A DNA stretch of 64,000 nucleotides from Coenobita brevimanus (lineage: Eukaryota > Arthropoda > Malacostraca > Decapoda > Coenobitidae): the NCBI GenBank assembly GCA_032717465.1, contig CM064732.1, positions 26,697,671 to 26,761,670 of the forward strand, given 5' to 3'. The position numbers were made by a program, and so were the translations under genes. Position 1 is the stretch's first letter. The number at the start of each line of letters is the position of its first letter. Below are positions 11,118 through 20,812 of the stretch, in pieces. The notes below the pieces were generated by a model. The model saw only the letters and a list, made by a program, of their open reading frames with translations. It ran no database searches and was not told where the DNA came from.

Positions 11118-11925
11118 TTAAGGACTGGGTAAGGGGAGGGAGCTGGGGTTGATGGAGAGGGTGGATGAGGTGTAAGGACAGGTTGAGGGGTTGTGGGTGG
11201 GAGGTAAGGTGAGAGGTAGGATCGTGTGAGGTTGATGGAGAGGGTGAGTTAGTGGTAGCAGGGTTAGTGCTGGAGGTCGGGTTTGTGGACAGTAATGTGG
11301 GTGGTAGTGAGGGAGTGTTTGCATCAGTGGTAGAGGTTTGCTGTACTGCATGATGCCTGAGTCAGTAGGTGGAGATGACAGGTAGCGGAGGGTACGAATT
11401 GACAAAGGGGATGGGTTGTGTGTTTGTGTGTGTGGGTGATGCATGTAGGTGTTGGTGCTGGGGTTTGAGGTGTTGGTTGTGTGTGTGTTGTTGGTTGGCT
11501 GGCAAGGTTGGGGGATGACGTGTGGGGTGTTGTCTGTGACTGGGTTTGTGGTGTGGCCAGTTTGACTCTGTCTGCAGAGATTGTGGATGGTTTCCCCTGT
11601 TTGTATATCATGACACTTTTGTCTGAGTTTGTGATCCAAGGGTATGGGCCTTCATATGGGGTTCGGAGTGGTGAAGTGCACTGACCCCTCCTCATAAAGG
11701 CCTGTTTGGTGTCTGGTAGGGAGTGCGGGATGAATGTCGTCTGGTGCTGGCAAGAACGAGGAGGGACTGGTCGTAGTGCCTGCATTGCCTGCTGGAGCTC
11801 TGGGAGAAAAACCAGGGCTGGCGTACCTGGTTGCGGGGTGAACTGCCCTGGCAGCCTCAAGTCTTCCCTGTGCATTAGCTCTGCAGGGGAATTCCCGATG
11901 TCCTCTTCTCCGTAACCCACAAGTT
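11118..11925 (-). pseudogene. Gypsy integrase C-terminal tail, low-complexity end
   Basis: Minus-strand frame 12001-11324 reads NSPAELMHREDLRLPGQF, then TKQAFMRRGQ, then YEGPYPWI and SADRVKLATPQTQ, the domain after the integrase core found in arthropod Gypsy elements. It then runs into a Thr/Pro/His-rich stretch on the same strand with a frame change near 11640. The Pro/Thr-rich tail is probably the decayed natural C-terminus plus simple-sequence expansion. Confidence 0.75.
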
Positions 11926-12810
11926 TAGGAGGATGATTGGCAGTGCGGCCACCCAATTCACTGAGTGGGGATGTGCCCTCAGTGGTTCCTTCAGGCGACA
12001 ATGGCGGAGCTCAATCATCCTGTTTGCCTGAGGGTAATATGCGGAGGTTCTGTGGCGTTTAGCACCAAGAAAGTCCATTAGTCCTGCCATGCCCGAGATT
12101 CGAATTGGGGGGCCTTGGTCTGTGATGATGACCTGCAGGGTGCCAAAACGAGTGACCCAGGATGTCAGGAAGGGACATGCCACATGGTCAGTCGTAGCGT
12201 CCAGCATGGGCATGGCCTCGACCCACCTTGTCGCTCTATCTATGCATGTTAAGGTATACTGGTTACCCCTAGATTCAGGGAGGGGGCCGAGGATGTCAAT
12301 GTGGACTGTGTGGAAACATTGAGTTGGTGTGGGCAGCGGTTGAAGTGGTGTCTTGGTGTGGCGATGCACTTTTGCTGACTGACATGCAACGCATGCTCGG
12401 ACCCAGTTGGTGGTGTCACGCCTCATCCCTGGCCATACCACTCGCCGGCTGCTGTGTTTGCCATGAATGCCTGGGTGCGCCATATCGTGGTAATGACTAA
12501 AGACTTGCCTTTGAAATCGCTGGGGAATATAGGGCCATGCTGTCCTGCAGGATATATCACACCAGAGTTTCTGGGGTGTGCCGGTGACATCAAGCTGTTG
12601 CAGTTGAAGTGAGGTCATGGCCTGCAGCAATTCTTGGAGTTCCTGATCGTCCTTCTGCTCCCGGGCCAAGGCTGCATGGTCAAGCGGGGGTAGTGTAGGG
12701 CCGACAGCTGAAACTCCACAGCACAGGGTGTCTGCAACGTTGTTCAGGTCCCCATTGATATGCTGGATGTTAGTGGAAAACCCTGAAATGAAGGCTAGCT
12801 GTCTTACCAC
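11905..12810 (-). pseudogene. Gypsy integrase
   Basis: Minus-strand frame 12810-11875. The N-terminal zinc-binding H/C region is visible as HDMAHPGIHG, then WVRACVACQSAKVHRH. The catalytic core shows DILGPLP (first Asp), IITDQG (second Asp) and SAYYPQANRMIE (Glu), so the D,D,E set is recognisable. The usual S-D-Q-G-x-Q-F block is altered to T-D-Q-G-P-P-I. The frame shifts near 11905-11930 into the C-terminal domain. Known role: joining the cDNA to chromosomal DNA. It lies directly downstream of RNase H, as in Ty3/Gypsy order. Confidence 0.9.
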
Positions 12811-13314
12811 TCAAGGAGACCAGTTTTCAGAAATCTGCACCATGGCGTAAATAAGGGGTTTATGGTCGGTGAGGATGGTGAATTCTCTACCTTCCAGAAA
12901 ATGCCTGAAATGTCTGACTGCCTCATATATAGCCAGCAACTCCCTATAGAAGGCACTGAATTTGTGCTGGGCAAGGTTAAGGTGCTGGCTGAAGAATGCA
13001 ACAGGCACGTTTGCATCACTGACTTGTTGTTGTAGGACTGCACCCACAGCTTCGGCAGAGGCATCTGTGGTGAGTGTGATGGGGGCATCTGGTGATGAGT
13101 ATGCTAGGCGGGGTGCAGTGGTGATGTGGTTTTTGAGGGTGGTGAAGGCATGGTCTGACTGTGCAGTCCACTGAAGAGGCTTGGAGGATGTCTTTTTTGT
13201 CCCCTTCAAGAGATCGTTAAGGGGGCTAGTGTGACTGTGGCATTTCTCAGGAACCTTTGATAATAACTGACCATCCCTAAGAACTCCCTGAGCTTGCGAG
13301 GTGTAGCCAGGCAT
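12811..13314 (-). pseudogene. Gypsy RNase H domain
   Basis: Reads PLQWTAQSDHAFTTLKN, then LTTDASAEAVGAVLQQ (first catalytic Asp), YRELLAIYEAVRHFRHFLEG (Glu) and FTILTDHKPLIYAM (Asp). The domain ends in a shift near 12810-12835, after which the integrase frame starts. Known role: removing RNA from the RNA-DNA hybrid during reverse transcription. Confidence 0.9.
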
Positions 13315-13893
13315 GGAAAGTCTTTAATGGCATCCACCTTCTGATGGAGGGGCGTGATACCTGTGGCAGATGCCCTGCGGCCCAAGAAATCCAATTCGTC
13401 TGCATCGAGGATACACTTCGCCGGGTGCACACGAAGCCCGTAGTCCTGTAGGCATTGGAACAAGCATTTGGAGGTGTGTTTTGTTCTGCTCATGGGAATC
13501 AGAAGCGATGAGGATGTCATCGATATACACCATGATGAAATCTAGCCCCCTGACAACCTGGTCCATAAATTTCTGAAACGTTTGTGCAGCGTTTCTGAGG
13601 CCGAAGTTCATCTTTGTGTATTCAAACAAGCCAAAGGGAGTGGTTACTGCCATCTTGGGGATGACCTTTTCCCGCACAGGGATTTGGTGGAACGCCCTGA
13701 CTAAATTGATCTTGGAAAATACGCGACGGCCATGTAGTCGTTGGTGGAAATCCTGGATGTGGGGAATGGGGTATCTATCAGGAACTGTCATCACATTCAG
13801 TGCCCTGTAGTCCCCACATGCTCTCCACTTGCCCTGCTGTGCCTTCGGTACCATGTGTAGAGGGGATGCCCAGCAGTTTGATGCCCTTGTCAA
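13206..13893 (-). pseudogene. Gypsy reverse transcriptase
   Basis: The frame from 13893 reads SPLHMVPKAQQGKWRACGDY, then DRYPIPHIQDF, then KINLVRAFHQIPV and TPFGLFEYTKMNFGLRNA, with the catalytic VYIDDILIAS at about 13498-13530. In the family the block K-I-D-L-x-x-A-F-H-Q holds the first catalytic aspartate; here it is K-I-N-L, an Asp to Asn change. After the YIDD block the frame shifts near 13470 into 13520-13206, which reads the connection domain (HPAKCILDADELDFLG, then LREFLGMVSYYQRFLRN). Both the lost aspartate and the shift inactivate it. Confidence 0.92.
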
Positions 13894-14524
13894 GCATCAA
13901 CTGAAACTCCTTTTCTACTGTCTGACAACGTTCTGGGGGAAGGCGTCTGGGATGGGTGAAACAGGGCGGTCCAGAAGTGATGATGCAGTGCTCTACACCA
14001 TGGTCTGTATGGCCATTGTTGGGAGAGTGATAGGTCAAGAGGGGAAACTGCCATAGTATGGAATTGTACGAGGATTTCTGGTGAAGGTGTGTAACGAGTG
14101 GAGGATTACCAGCACACCCGGTTACTTTCATGGATGGGTTTGAGGGTCTGTGATATAGATTCTGTCTTCTGGTATCCACAAGCAAGTCATGTGCCTCTGG
14201 GAAGTCAACGCCAATAATGGGTTGATTAACATCTGCGACGAGGAACGGCCAAGTAAATGACTCTGACTGGGCGAGTACCACGTGACAGGGTTCCATGCTG
14301 TATATGGCTATGTGGGTGTCGTTTGCTGCTATCAGGTCAAATGCGGGTTGTTGAGCCATTTTGTGGTCAGAGATGGGAGGGACTAAACTGAATGCGACTC
14401 CAGTGTCAATAAAGTATTTTGTGCCGGAGATGGCGTCTTTAACCCCATAAGTGCTAATCTCATCGATCGGGCTTTTTGCGCAAGTTCTTAAGAGGACGAG
14501 CAACACCGATCGTACAACATCCAC
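13894..14524 (-). pseudogene. Gypsy aspartic protease and linker to reverse transcriptase
   Basis: The minus-strand frame from 14524 reads KYFIDTGVAFSLVPP, containing the D-T-G active-site triad (Asp codon near 14405-14407). It then reads FDLIAANDTHIAIYS, FLVADVNQPIIGVDF (flap and second hydrophobic motif) and a L-L-V-D-T-R-R-Q-N-L-Y block. These are the hallmarks of retropepsin in arthropod Gypsy elements. The usual G-A after D-T is G-V. The linker before reverse transcriptase (CFTHPRRLPPERCQTVEKEF near 13930-13960) is kept. A stop and shift separate it from reverse transcriptase near 13860-13890. Confidence 0.88.
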
Positions 14525-14631
14525 AAAAAACTGGCGGCAGCTGGCTCCACCCCAGCTGTGACGTAAATGGCTTCTAACCTATCAGAACTAGGTGTTGGAC
14601 ACACCGGAGGGGGGACCCAGGCCCGTAACTA

Positions 14632-14659
14632 GGAGGTGGGGGGTGTATCCCCCACCTCC
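14632..14659. repeat. Perfect 11-bp inverted repeat (hairpin)
   Basis: Arms 14632-14642 (GGAGGTGGGGG) and 14649-14659 with the six-base loop GTGTAT. It sits at the left side of the foreign insertion in the Gypsy element, just after GGCCCGTAACTA. Confidence 0.85.
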
Positions 14660-15192
14660 CTCTCGCCACATCTTTCTATTCCACTACCTTGTTACTACCC
14701 TACCTCCCACCATTCTTACCACCACAACAACCCCTCCCACCCCCTCCTCATGCATTCCCCCCCTCCCATGTGGATCCCCCTCCCACGTCCCCCTCCTTAG
14801 TCAACTAGGGGGAAGGTATTTCCCCCCTATCCTCCCTCCATGTCCCTGTACTCCACTTTAGCCCTTCCTTTGTGTCTTGTGGTGGTCTCCTCCCATCTCT
14901 CGATCCCCATCCAACCCCTCCTGGCCTTACCAGCTCCCCCTACCCCCCACCCCCTACCCGCACCCCCTAGCACCTCCCCGGCCTCGAATATTTTGTGTAT
15001 TTTTTACGCTTTATGATACGTGTTTTTGAATCATTACCTGTAATTTATTGGTGTCTGCATACAGATATCCACACCACAATTACTTCAGCTGTCTTTAGTC
15101 GAAACCCACTTGAAAAAGACATTTTATTTTATGCCGACGCATGGAAGCATGTTGGAGCCTTCAAAACGAAACGAAACTAAACGAAACGAAAA

Positions 15193-15403
15193 CTAGATTT
15201 GACAGCAAGGAGGGGAGGGGAGGGGGAAGGGAGGAGGGAAGGGAGGTTAGGCGAGGGGAGGGGAGGGACGGAGAGGAGAGAGGAGGGGAGGGAAGGGAAG
15301 GGGATGGAGGGGACTGGAGGTTTGAAGAGGGGAGAGAAAGGGAGGATAATTTTTACTATTTGTCATATTTTTACTGGGGGGGTTTATGACCTATTTCCCT
15401 TGC
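15193..15403 (+). repeat. G-rich direct repeat, unit 1
   Basis: Begins TAGATTTGACAG, continues with many GGGG/GGGA runs (quadruplex-prone), then GGATAATTTTTACTATTTGTC, and ends near a run of seven G followed by TTTATGACC. It is repeated at 15404-15575; start-to-start distance is 211 bases. Confidence 0.85.
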
Positions 15404-15575
15404 TAGATTTGACAGATGGGTGGGGAGAGAAGGGGGAAGAGGAAAGGGGAGGGGAGGTTAGGTGAGGGGAAGGGAAGGGAAGGGAAGGGGAGGGAGGGGA
15501 TGGGAGGTATGAGGAGAGGAGAGGAGGGAAGGATAATTTTTATTTATCATATTTATTTGGGGGGTTTGTTACTAT
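15404..15575 (+). repeat. G-rich direct repeat, unit 2
   Basis: Second copy of the unit at 15193: TAGATTTGACAG, G-rich core with AGGGGAGGGGAGGTTAGG, then GGATAATTTTTATTTATC and GGGGGGTTTGTTAC. It is shorter because the G-rich core differs in length. Confidence 0.85.
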
Positions 15576-15890
15576 ATTATATTTTTCTAAGCACGTTACA
15601 ATGGTTTATAACATCTATACACACCAAAAAAAATTTATTTTGGTGATTTTTGTACGTATTGTTTCGAAGAGAACAGGTGCGGGTGGCTTATTTTCTTTCT
15701 CGCCGGGGCCGCGGTGGATAACTATTATAAACTTTGATGGACCATAGCTCGGTAACTATTGGGTCTAGGAGGGTGGGGTTTGCGTTTTCAGATGTGTAAA
15801 ATCAAGCTCTATTAATCGGGGATAAAACTTTTAACCTTTGAGGAATTCGAAAAATTTACCTGTTTTTGCGTCCTGGGGGAGAGTCAAGGC

Positions 15891-16867
15891 TGGAGAATTG
15901 CGTACACTATGGGTTAACCCATAGTAGTTCCCTGGAGCCGGTGGAACATGTCGTGGCTTTGGGTGTGGTGATCCTGAGGGGGCATTTGGTGTGCGTGGCA
16001 GGAGACACTACTGGGACTGTCTCCCGCCATATGTGTTTCCTGTGAATATGCAGGGTGGTGCACATCGTCTGGCTTCCATGCCAAAGCGGTTGTGATATGT
16101 ACACAACACGAAGTTGTCCCTTGCTGTTTGGGGATTAGCATTACGAGTATGGTTCACTGGGGGAAGACTGCTGGAACATGGAGGGGCTGGGGGATGAATT
16201 GCAACACTGGGGGTCTGAGTGGTGAAGCCACTTATTTTACTTTCGACCTCGTCTATTCTATTTGTTAACTTTGCTAATAAGGTACACAGCTCTGATATGG
16301 AACCGTTTTTGTTCACAACACTGTTCACTGACACCGCTGTTTCACTAGGGGTAGCACTGGGGGCTATGACAGGGGAAAGAGAGGAGTGTTCACTTAATGC
16401 TGTTGAGTTTCGTATAGAGTGTCCGCCCTATCGATGAACTCAGTAAGGGACGTGCCAAGGCCCATCCATATTAGATGGAGTCGGAAGTCTGGTGTCATGA
16501 GCTGGAGGAGTCGGTGGTGGAGGAGGTCATCTGACAGTGTGGCCCCAGCTGCTGTGAGAGTGGCTTGAATGTGGGCAAGGAGGGCCAAGGGGCGCTGCTG
16601 TTGGGAGCGAATGGCATCTAGCTCCATTAAAAGTGTCTGCTTTGATAGGGCCCACAGCAGACTCTCCTTCAGGATTTTATATTTGTGCCCTGTAGGTGGT
16701 TTAAGGAATACGTTCTGAACAAGGGCAGCTACTTGAGTTGGGACAGTGCGGACAACTGCTCTGAATTTGTCATCATCACTGGTTTCTTCAGGCCATGTGG
16801 CATCAACTTGTGTAAACCACGTGTTAATATCGTATGTGAATGTAGTGTATCCATGTTGTTTAAACAC
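15891..16867 (-). pseudogene. Gypsy gag
   Basis: The minus-strand frame from 16867 reads FTYDINTWFTQVDATWPEET, then VQNVFLKPPTGHKYKILKE, RPLALLAHIQATL and LLQLMTPDFRLHLIWMG, a pattern known for capsid of arthropod Gypsy elements. A second frame (16334-16008) follows with VESKISGFTTQ and the knuckle CTYHNRFGMEARRCAPPC, the C-Y-H-x-R-F-G...C-x-x-P-C nucleocapsid motif. One frame change separates the two near 16335-16395. Gag begins only a few codons after the LTR, so the leader is very short. Confidence 0.82.
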
Positions 16868-16883
16868 TCTGGGAAGTCACCAA
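16866..16883 (-). promoter_or_regulatory. Possible Gypsy primer-binding site
   Basis: Directly inside the 5' LTR the minus strand reads TTGGTGACTTCCCAGAG. A TGG start next to the LTR is what a tRNA 3' CCA end would pair with. The tRNA was not identified. Confidence 0.45.
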
Positions 16884-17602
16884 TGTGGTAATATTAAAGT
16901 TGGGGTCACCATTGTGTCGTTTTTTGGTTATGGGGATATATATTTTACTAAGGGCTACACCAAGGCAAATGGTTAGGATATATAAATGCCAATGTGTTGG
17001 GAAGAGATAGACAGGGCAGTGATTATTCACTTGGAACAATACAGAGTTATTGCATGATTTCATAATAGTACAAGGCCATTACGTTACAGCATGTGTAGAT
17101 CAATTACAATGCATGAATGAATAGTTACAGATTAAGAATATGAATAATTAATTTAGTGAGAAGCAGGAGTGCCGGGCTGTTGTGTTTATGTGTATCATAT
17201 ATGTAAAGTTGTACCACGTGGCCAGATTTTACCAGGAGAGATGGAGAGCAAGGCACATAGTAGCCGGGTGAAGTTCTGAGTGGAAAGAAGGGTGACTGAG
17301 GTCGCCCACTCAGTTTTAAGCCCCTTAATGAGGTAGGCGGAGCACTGGTAGGCCTAGGTCGCCTGAATAGGGAGATTTGATTGGTTTAGGGACCGCTACA
17401 GGTGAGGAGGGAAGAGAAATTAAATATTATTGGAAGCAGCACTGGTACTGAGGAGGAAGGATGAGAAGTCGAATACTATTGGTAGCAGCATGAGTAGCCA
17501 TGCTAATTCCGAGAACAAGGTGGGGAAAAGCCATGAGGGAAGGAAACCACGTGTGTAAGTGAAATGCGAGGTACAGTACTTTGTGGTGTAATATACACCA
17601 CA
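16884..17602 (-). repeat. Gypsy 5' LTR (right copy)
   Basis: 719 bp, TGTGGT start and CCACA end, collinear with 9715-10472. Small deletions relative to the left copy fall in the middle and near 17530. Confidence 0.93.
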
Positions 17603-17813
17603 AGTATATGTGAGTGAGGTGGAGGAGGAGAGAGGGAAAGGAAGGCTAAAGATGAGATGGAGGGATGGAGTGGAGATGTGTATGAGAGAGGGGGCTGTGA
17701 GTTGGGGGCAGGACAGTAGAATGGCAGGGGACAAGGTGACGTGGAGGCGATTTGTTTGTGGCCACCCCATATAAGGGATTGAGGCATTTGGCAATAGACA
17801 GATAGATAGATTT
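17603..17813 (+). mobile_element. LINE-A 3' end, continuation of the copy split by Gypsy
   Basis: Continues the LINE-A C-terminus from AGTATATGTGAGTGAGG through the ARG-rich block and DKVTWRRFVCGHP, and ends in GGCAATAGACAGATAGATAGA. Together with 7049-9714 it forms one interrupted copy. Confidence 0.9.
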
Positions 17814-18170
17814 TTTTTTTTACATGTCCGACTCTGAGCAAAGGCTTCAGGGCCTATTCGCAAGTCCCAGTGGTTCTCCTTGGGGCCCAGTAATCCTCCT
17901 GTATCTCCACATTTCACCACTTCGGCGCTAACACCCTCCATCCATAAAAAATCTGTAACAGTTGAATACATGCTAGGGCTGTCTCATACAGGACTGGTGT
18001 ACTGGTATTAGCCAGGGTACTTTTATGACTTGCCAGCGGGTCATCTGGTAGATCAGAAAAGTCTGCTTTTATGAAATTCTTATCCGTAAACTGCTCCCTG
18101 CCCCGGCCGGGATTCGAACCTGGGCCTATTTTGGACTGCAAGCCGCCTTTCTACCGATTCTGCCACCATT
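17811..18170 (-). mobile_element. SINE-1, tRNA-derived, minus-strand copy
   Basis: Read on the minus strand it starts near 18170 with a tRNA-like head: A box near 18154-18165 and a B box GGTTCGAATCC at 18110-18120. It continues through a body that matches 35132-35470 (CTGTATGAGACAGCCCTAGC, TTAGCGCCGAAGTGGTGA-like) and ends in a poly-A tail (plus-strand T run from 17811). The tail joins the GATA tail of LINE-A. Pol III promoters and poly-A ends are the known design of tRNA-derived SINEs. Confidence 0.85.
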
Positions 18171-18185
18171 CGTATGAGGCCGCAC

Positions 18186-18208
18186 GTGCAAGTTTGTACC
18201 AAGTGACG
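18186..18208 (+). repeat. Terminal repeat L1
   Basis: GTGCAAGTTTGTACCAAGTG followed by ACG; leftmost of four related end sequences. Confidence 0.75.
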
Positions 18209-18985
18209 TTTTTTTAGAAAAGCCAGAAATCGCGTTTAAAGTTTGCGAATAATGAAACGATCATGACTCCATTGTTTTTAAACCTAAAGACTTCATTCAA
18301 AGACCTAAATGAAGGGTAAGGTATGCCGAATATGCCCATGTTGTTAGTCATTGAAAATAATATACACAAATATATGAAATTATATTTTTTCTCGAAATGC
18401 CGATAATCGGCGATTATTAGTATACAACTTCAACAAAGTATTACTCTGTTATTAATAATGCTAGAGACTCAAAAAAAAAAAAAAAAACAATGGTAAAGAG
18501 GAAAGGATGCAGATTATGAATGTATAAACAGATTTCGGATAAACCAAGTAGTCAATAGAAAACACATATTTTCCAAGTGCAACAGAATTTTCACTCAAAG
18601 TTCATGACTACAAAACCATCCAGTACATAGTTGTTAATGGACATAAAGACATCAATTTATAGCATAATATAGTGCACAGATTTAAAGCAGAGAAGTCACT
18701 TGGAGTAGCTTTTCTCTGATGAGAATGACGCACGAGGCAAAACTGGGCCTTTGCAGTACCACCAACAGCATGCACTGCAGATGCTGAAAATAGCACTTAG
18801 CCACGAGAGTTTATGGTTTAATGAGAAACAATATTGACCTTATTTTTCATGTCAGAGCATTGACGAAATTAACTTAATAACCTGGTACGTAAAGTAAAAT
18901 TCTATTCACAACAATTGTTAGATGCTAACAATAGCCAATAATGTATCTAGCAAGTGGATTGGCGATGACTCACTGCGTCGGTGTT

Positions 18986-19006
18986 GCTTGGTACAAACTC
19001 GCCCAC
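18986..19006 (-). repeat. Terminal repeat R1
   Basis: GCTTGGTACAAACTCGCCCA; inverted relative to L1, with a few differences. Confidence 0.7.
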
Positions 19007-19088
19007 GCTGGCGGTCTGTCACCCACCCTCACCTCACAAATCGATTTCACTGTTGTAGTTTGGAGGACTTTCAATCTTATGTCTAGTT

Positions 19089-19108
19089 CGAAACTGTACC
19101 AAGTGACG
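19089..19108 (+). repeat. Terminal repeat L2
   Basis: CGAAACTGTACCAAGTGACG; same orientation as L1 and identical to it in the CCAAGTGACG half. Confidence 0.7.
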
Positions 19109-19175
19109 TGCCTGGGATAAAAAAGAAGGGATAAAATAGTGATATAACATGAAAACTCATGATTGGCATGAGTGG

Positions 19176-19195
19176 CGCTTGGCACAAACTTGCAC
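19176..19195 (-). repeat. Terminal repeat R2
   Basis: CGCTTGGCACAAACTTGCAC; inverted relative to L1 and directly adjoining the LINE-B fragment. Confidence 0.75.
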
Positions 19196-20160
19196 ACGGG
19201 GTCTGATATTTATGATCTCTCGTCTATCAACTCATAATCCCATTCACTCACACGCAGATGATACAACGCTTCACAGTTCCTTCTCACTTAAAACACATTT
19301 TCAAAAAGTTTGATATTTCTGACTCCCAACTCGGTAGAACAATCAGTGCATCAAGACTTAACGAAGATTACTGAATGTGGACAAAATAACACTGTCTCAT
19401 TTAATACTAGGAAAACCAGATACTTGTAGTTTTCTAATATATAGGTTTTACCTTATTCGTAGATCACCTAATGCAACCAATATTCCTACAATACCCCTAA
19501 AAGCATTGAATTTCTCGGTGTTTCACTTAACCGTGCTCTGTGCTGGACCTATCATATTAGATCACTTGCTAAAACTGCTTCAAAGAAATTTGGATTACTG
19601 TATAGAATCTGTAACTTCTTCACTGATGAGCAGCTAGGTAGGCCCTATTTACAAGAGTCATGTGCGCTCTCACCCTGATTATTGCTTACCTTTGTGGAGT
19701 GGATATGGAGACATTGCACTAAAGCAACTAGACAAAATTCAGAACGATGATATACAAAATAATTAGTAACTATGAAGTTACCATGGAACCACCTCCCATA
19801 CAAGTAAGAAGGACTGTTGCCTTTCTTGCATTACCTAACAAATACTCAGACGAAGTTGCACCCATTGTTCCACTTCTTCAGGCCCTCCCCCATGCTACAC
19901 AGTATCTGGTAGCGCTCATGTCTGGACTGCCACACGGCCATATTGCAGAAATTCTGCCCATCGGAATTATTTTCTTTCCCGAATTGCTTCTGTTTGGAAC
20001 TCCCTTCCCCAGAAGAGTTTTCCCCCAAACAACAACTTATATAGTTCAATCCAACTGTTACAGATTTTTTAATGAATGGAGGACACCTGTAACCTGATGT
20101 ATGGATTCTAACTTAATTTTTCTACCCTCTGCTCATCTTCTGTAAAAAAAAAAATAATAA
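19196..20160 (+). mobile_element. LINE-B, 3' part of reverse transcriptase and C-terminus
   Basis: From about 19225 the frame reads STHNPIHSHADDTTLHSSF, the catalytic block, with His in place of the usual Tyr/Phe before ADD. It continues through NATNIPTIPLKALNF-like sequence, KKFGLLYRICNFFTDEQLG and YCLPLWSGYGDIALKQLDKI, to the end ...FNEWRTPVT before a stop at 20095-20097. The 3' untranslated region ends in a poly-A/ATA tail at 20143-20162. The C-terminal ORF segment 19747-20097 is open for 116 codons. Frame changes occur near 19370 and 19635. Same family as 27445-29170. Confidence 0.85.
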
Positions 20161-20164
20161 TAAG

Positions 20165-20812
20165 AGGACAAAGCATGGCATGAAAATGAAAAGTCAAGAA
20201 TAAGAGCAGTGGAGATGGGACTGCTGAGGAATGCATGTGGAGTACAGAGGGTGGATAGCATACGAAATAATGTGATTCGTGAAAGATGTGGAGTGAGGAA
20301 GTCGGTGGACACCAGAATCGGATACAGTGTAGTGTACTGAGATGGTATGGTCATGTGGAGAGAATGGATAATAATAGAATGGTGAAAACGGTATATCGGA
20401 GCAAATTTGAAGGAGGGAGGAGTCGAGGTAGGTCAAGGAGAAGGTGGAGAGATATGGTGGATGAGTGTGTGAGGAAAAGAGGTTTGGAAGTTGGTGAGGC
20501 TAGGGGACTGACAAGAGATCGAGCTTGTTGGACGAGTGTTGTGAGAAGTGCATGATCAGGGATTTGGCACCCCTTTTTAACGTGGCAGCGTCCGGATTGA
20601 CTCAGTCAGATACGTTTATGTGAACCTACAGAACGTGGCGAATGTTTTTGGCGTATCCGATAGAGCTTGGATTCCGGGGGCTTGAATGATGAGTGAATGG
20701 AAGCCTGGCCCATTGGATTGGGCAAATATGGCCTGTCTGGACATTGCTACTCCTCACCCTTCCCTAGGATGGGAAAGGAGGTCCAGAGGATGAAGATGAT
20801 GATGACAAAGCC
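20165..20812 (+). mobile_element. LINE-C, 3' end with open C-terminal frame
   Basis: Reads SRIRAVEMGLLRNACGV in one frame, then in frame 20286-20555 VLRWYGHVERMDNNRM, GGRSRGRSRRRWRDMVDECV and LTRDRACWTSVVRSA. This is the conserved C-terminal end of an RTE/Jockey-like LINE but distinct from LINE-A and LINE-D. After the stop, a 3' untranslated region of about 240 bases ends in a GAT-type tail (GATGAAGATGATGATGAC). It is 5'-truncated near 20165. Confidence 0.83.

Larger units (their letters stand above)
14530..15890. mobile_element. Foreign insertion of about 1.3 kb between Gypsy gag and protease
   Basis: Gag ends near 15905 and protease begins near 14524 on the minus strand, but in related elements these are adjacent. 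The DNA between is unlike Gypsy sequence: a C-rich left part (14600-14980), a (AAACG)n-like patch at 15164-15193, two G-rich direct repeat units (15193-15575) and an AT-rich right part. No transposase frame was recognised and clear inverted ends were not found, so its class is unknown. Confidence 0.6.
9715..17602 (-). mobile_element. Ty3/Gypsy LTR retrotransposon, nested in LINE-A
   Basis: Element of about 7.9 kb read on the minus strand, with an LTR at each end and gag, protease, reverse transcriptase, RNase H and integrase in Ty3/Gypsy order. Both LTRs start TGTGGT and end CCACA. The flanks are the two halves of one LINE-A copy, proving insertion after LINE-A. A polypurine tract lies inside the 3' LTR. 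The coding region has several frame changes and a block of about 1.3 kb of unrelated DNA between gag and protease, so it is inactive. The LTRs differ at many positions and in length (758 versus 719 bp), indicating an old insertion. Similarity is to arthropod Gypsy elements with a C-Y-H-x-R-F-G type gag knuckle (family knowledge). Confidence 0.93.
18186..19195. mobile_element. Non-autonomous inverted-repeat DNA element(s), MITE-like
   Basis: Left end 18186-18208 (GTGCAAGTTTGTACCAAGTG...) is the inverted complement of the right end 19176-19195 (CGCTTGGCACAAACTTGCAC). Two further copies of the end lie inside: 18986-19006 in right-end orientation and 19089-19108 in left-end orientation. The order left, right, left, right suggests two small elements (about 820 bp and 110 bp) side by side, or one element with duplicated ends. 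No transposase frame is present. The interior 18209-18985 is AT-rich with no recognisable coding sequence. Confidence 0.7.

Noticed and set aside
15164..15193. (AAACG)n-like patch as telomere-type repeat
   Set aside because: Arthropod telomere repeat is TTAGG; this pentamer differs and is only a few units long.
18100..18170. Genuine tRNA gene
   Set aside because: The A and B boxes are present but acceptor-stem pairing is absent and a SINE body with poly-A follows; a second copy with the same body exists at 35132.
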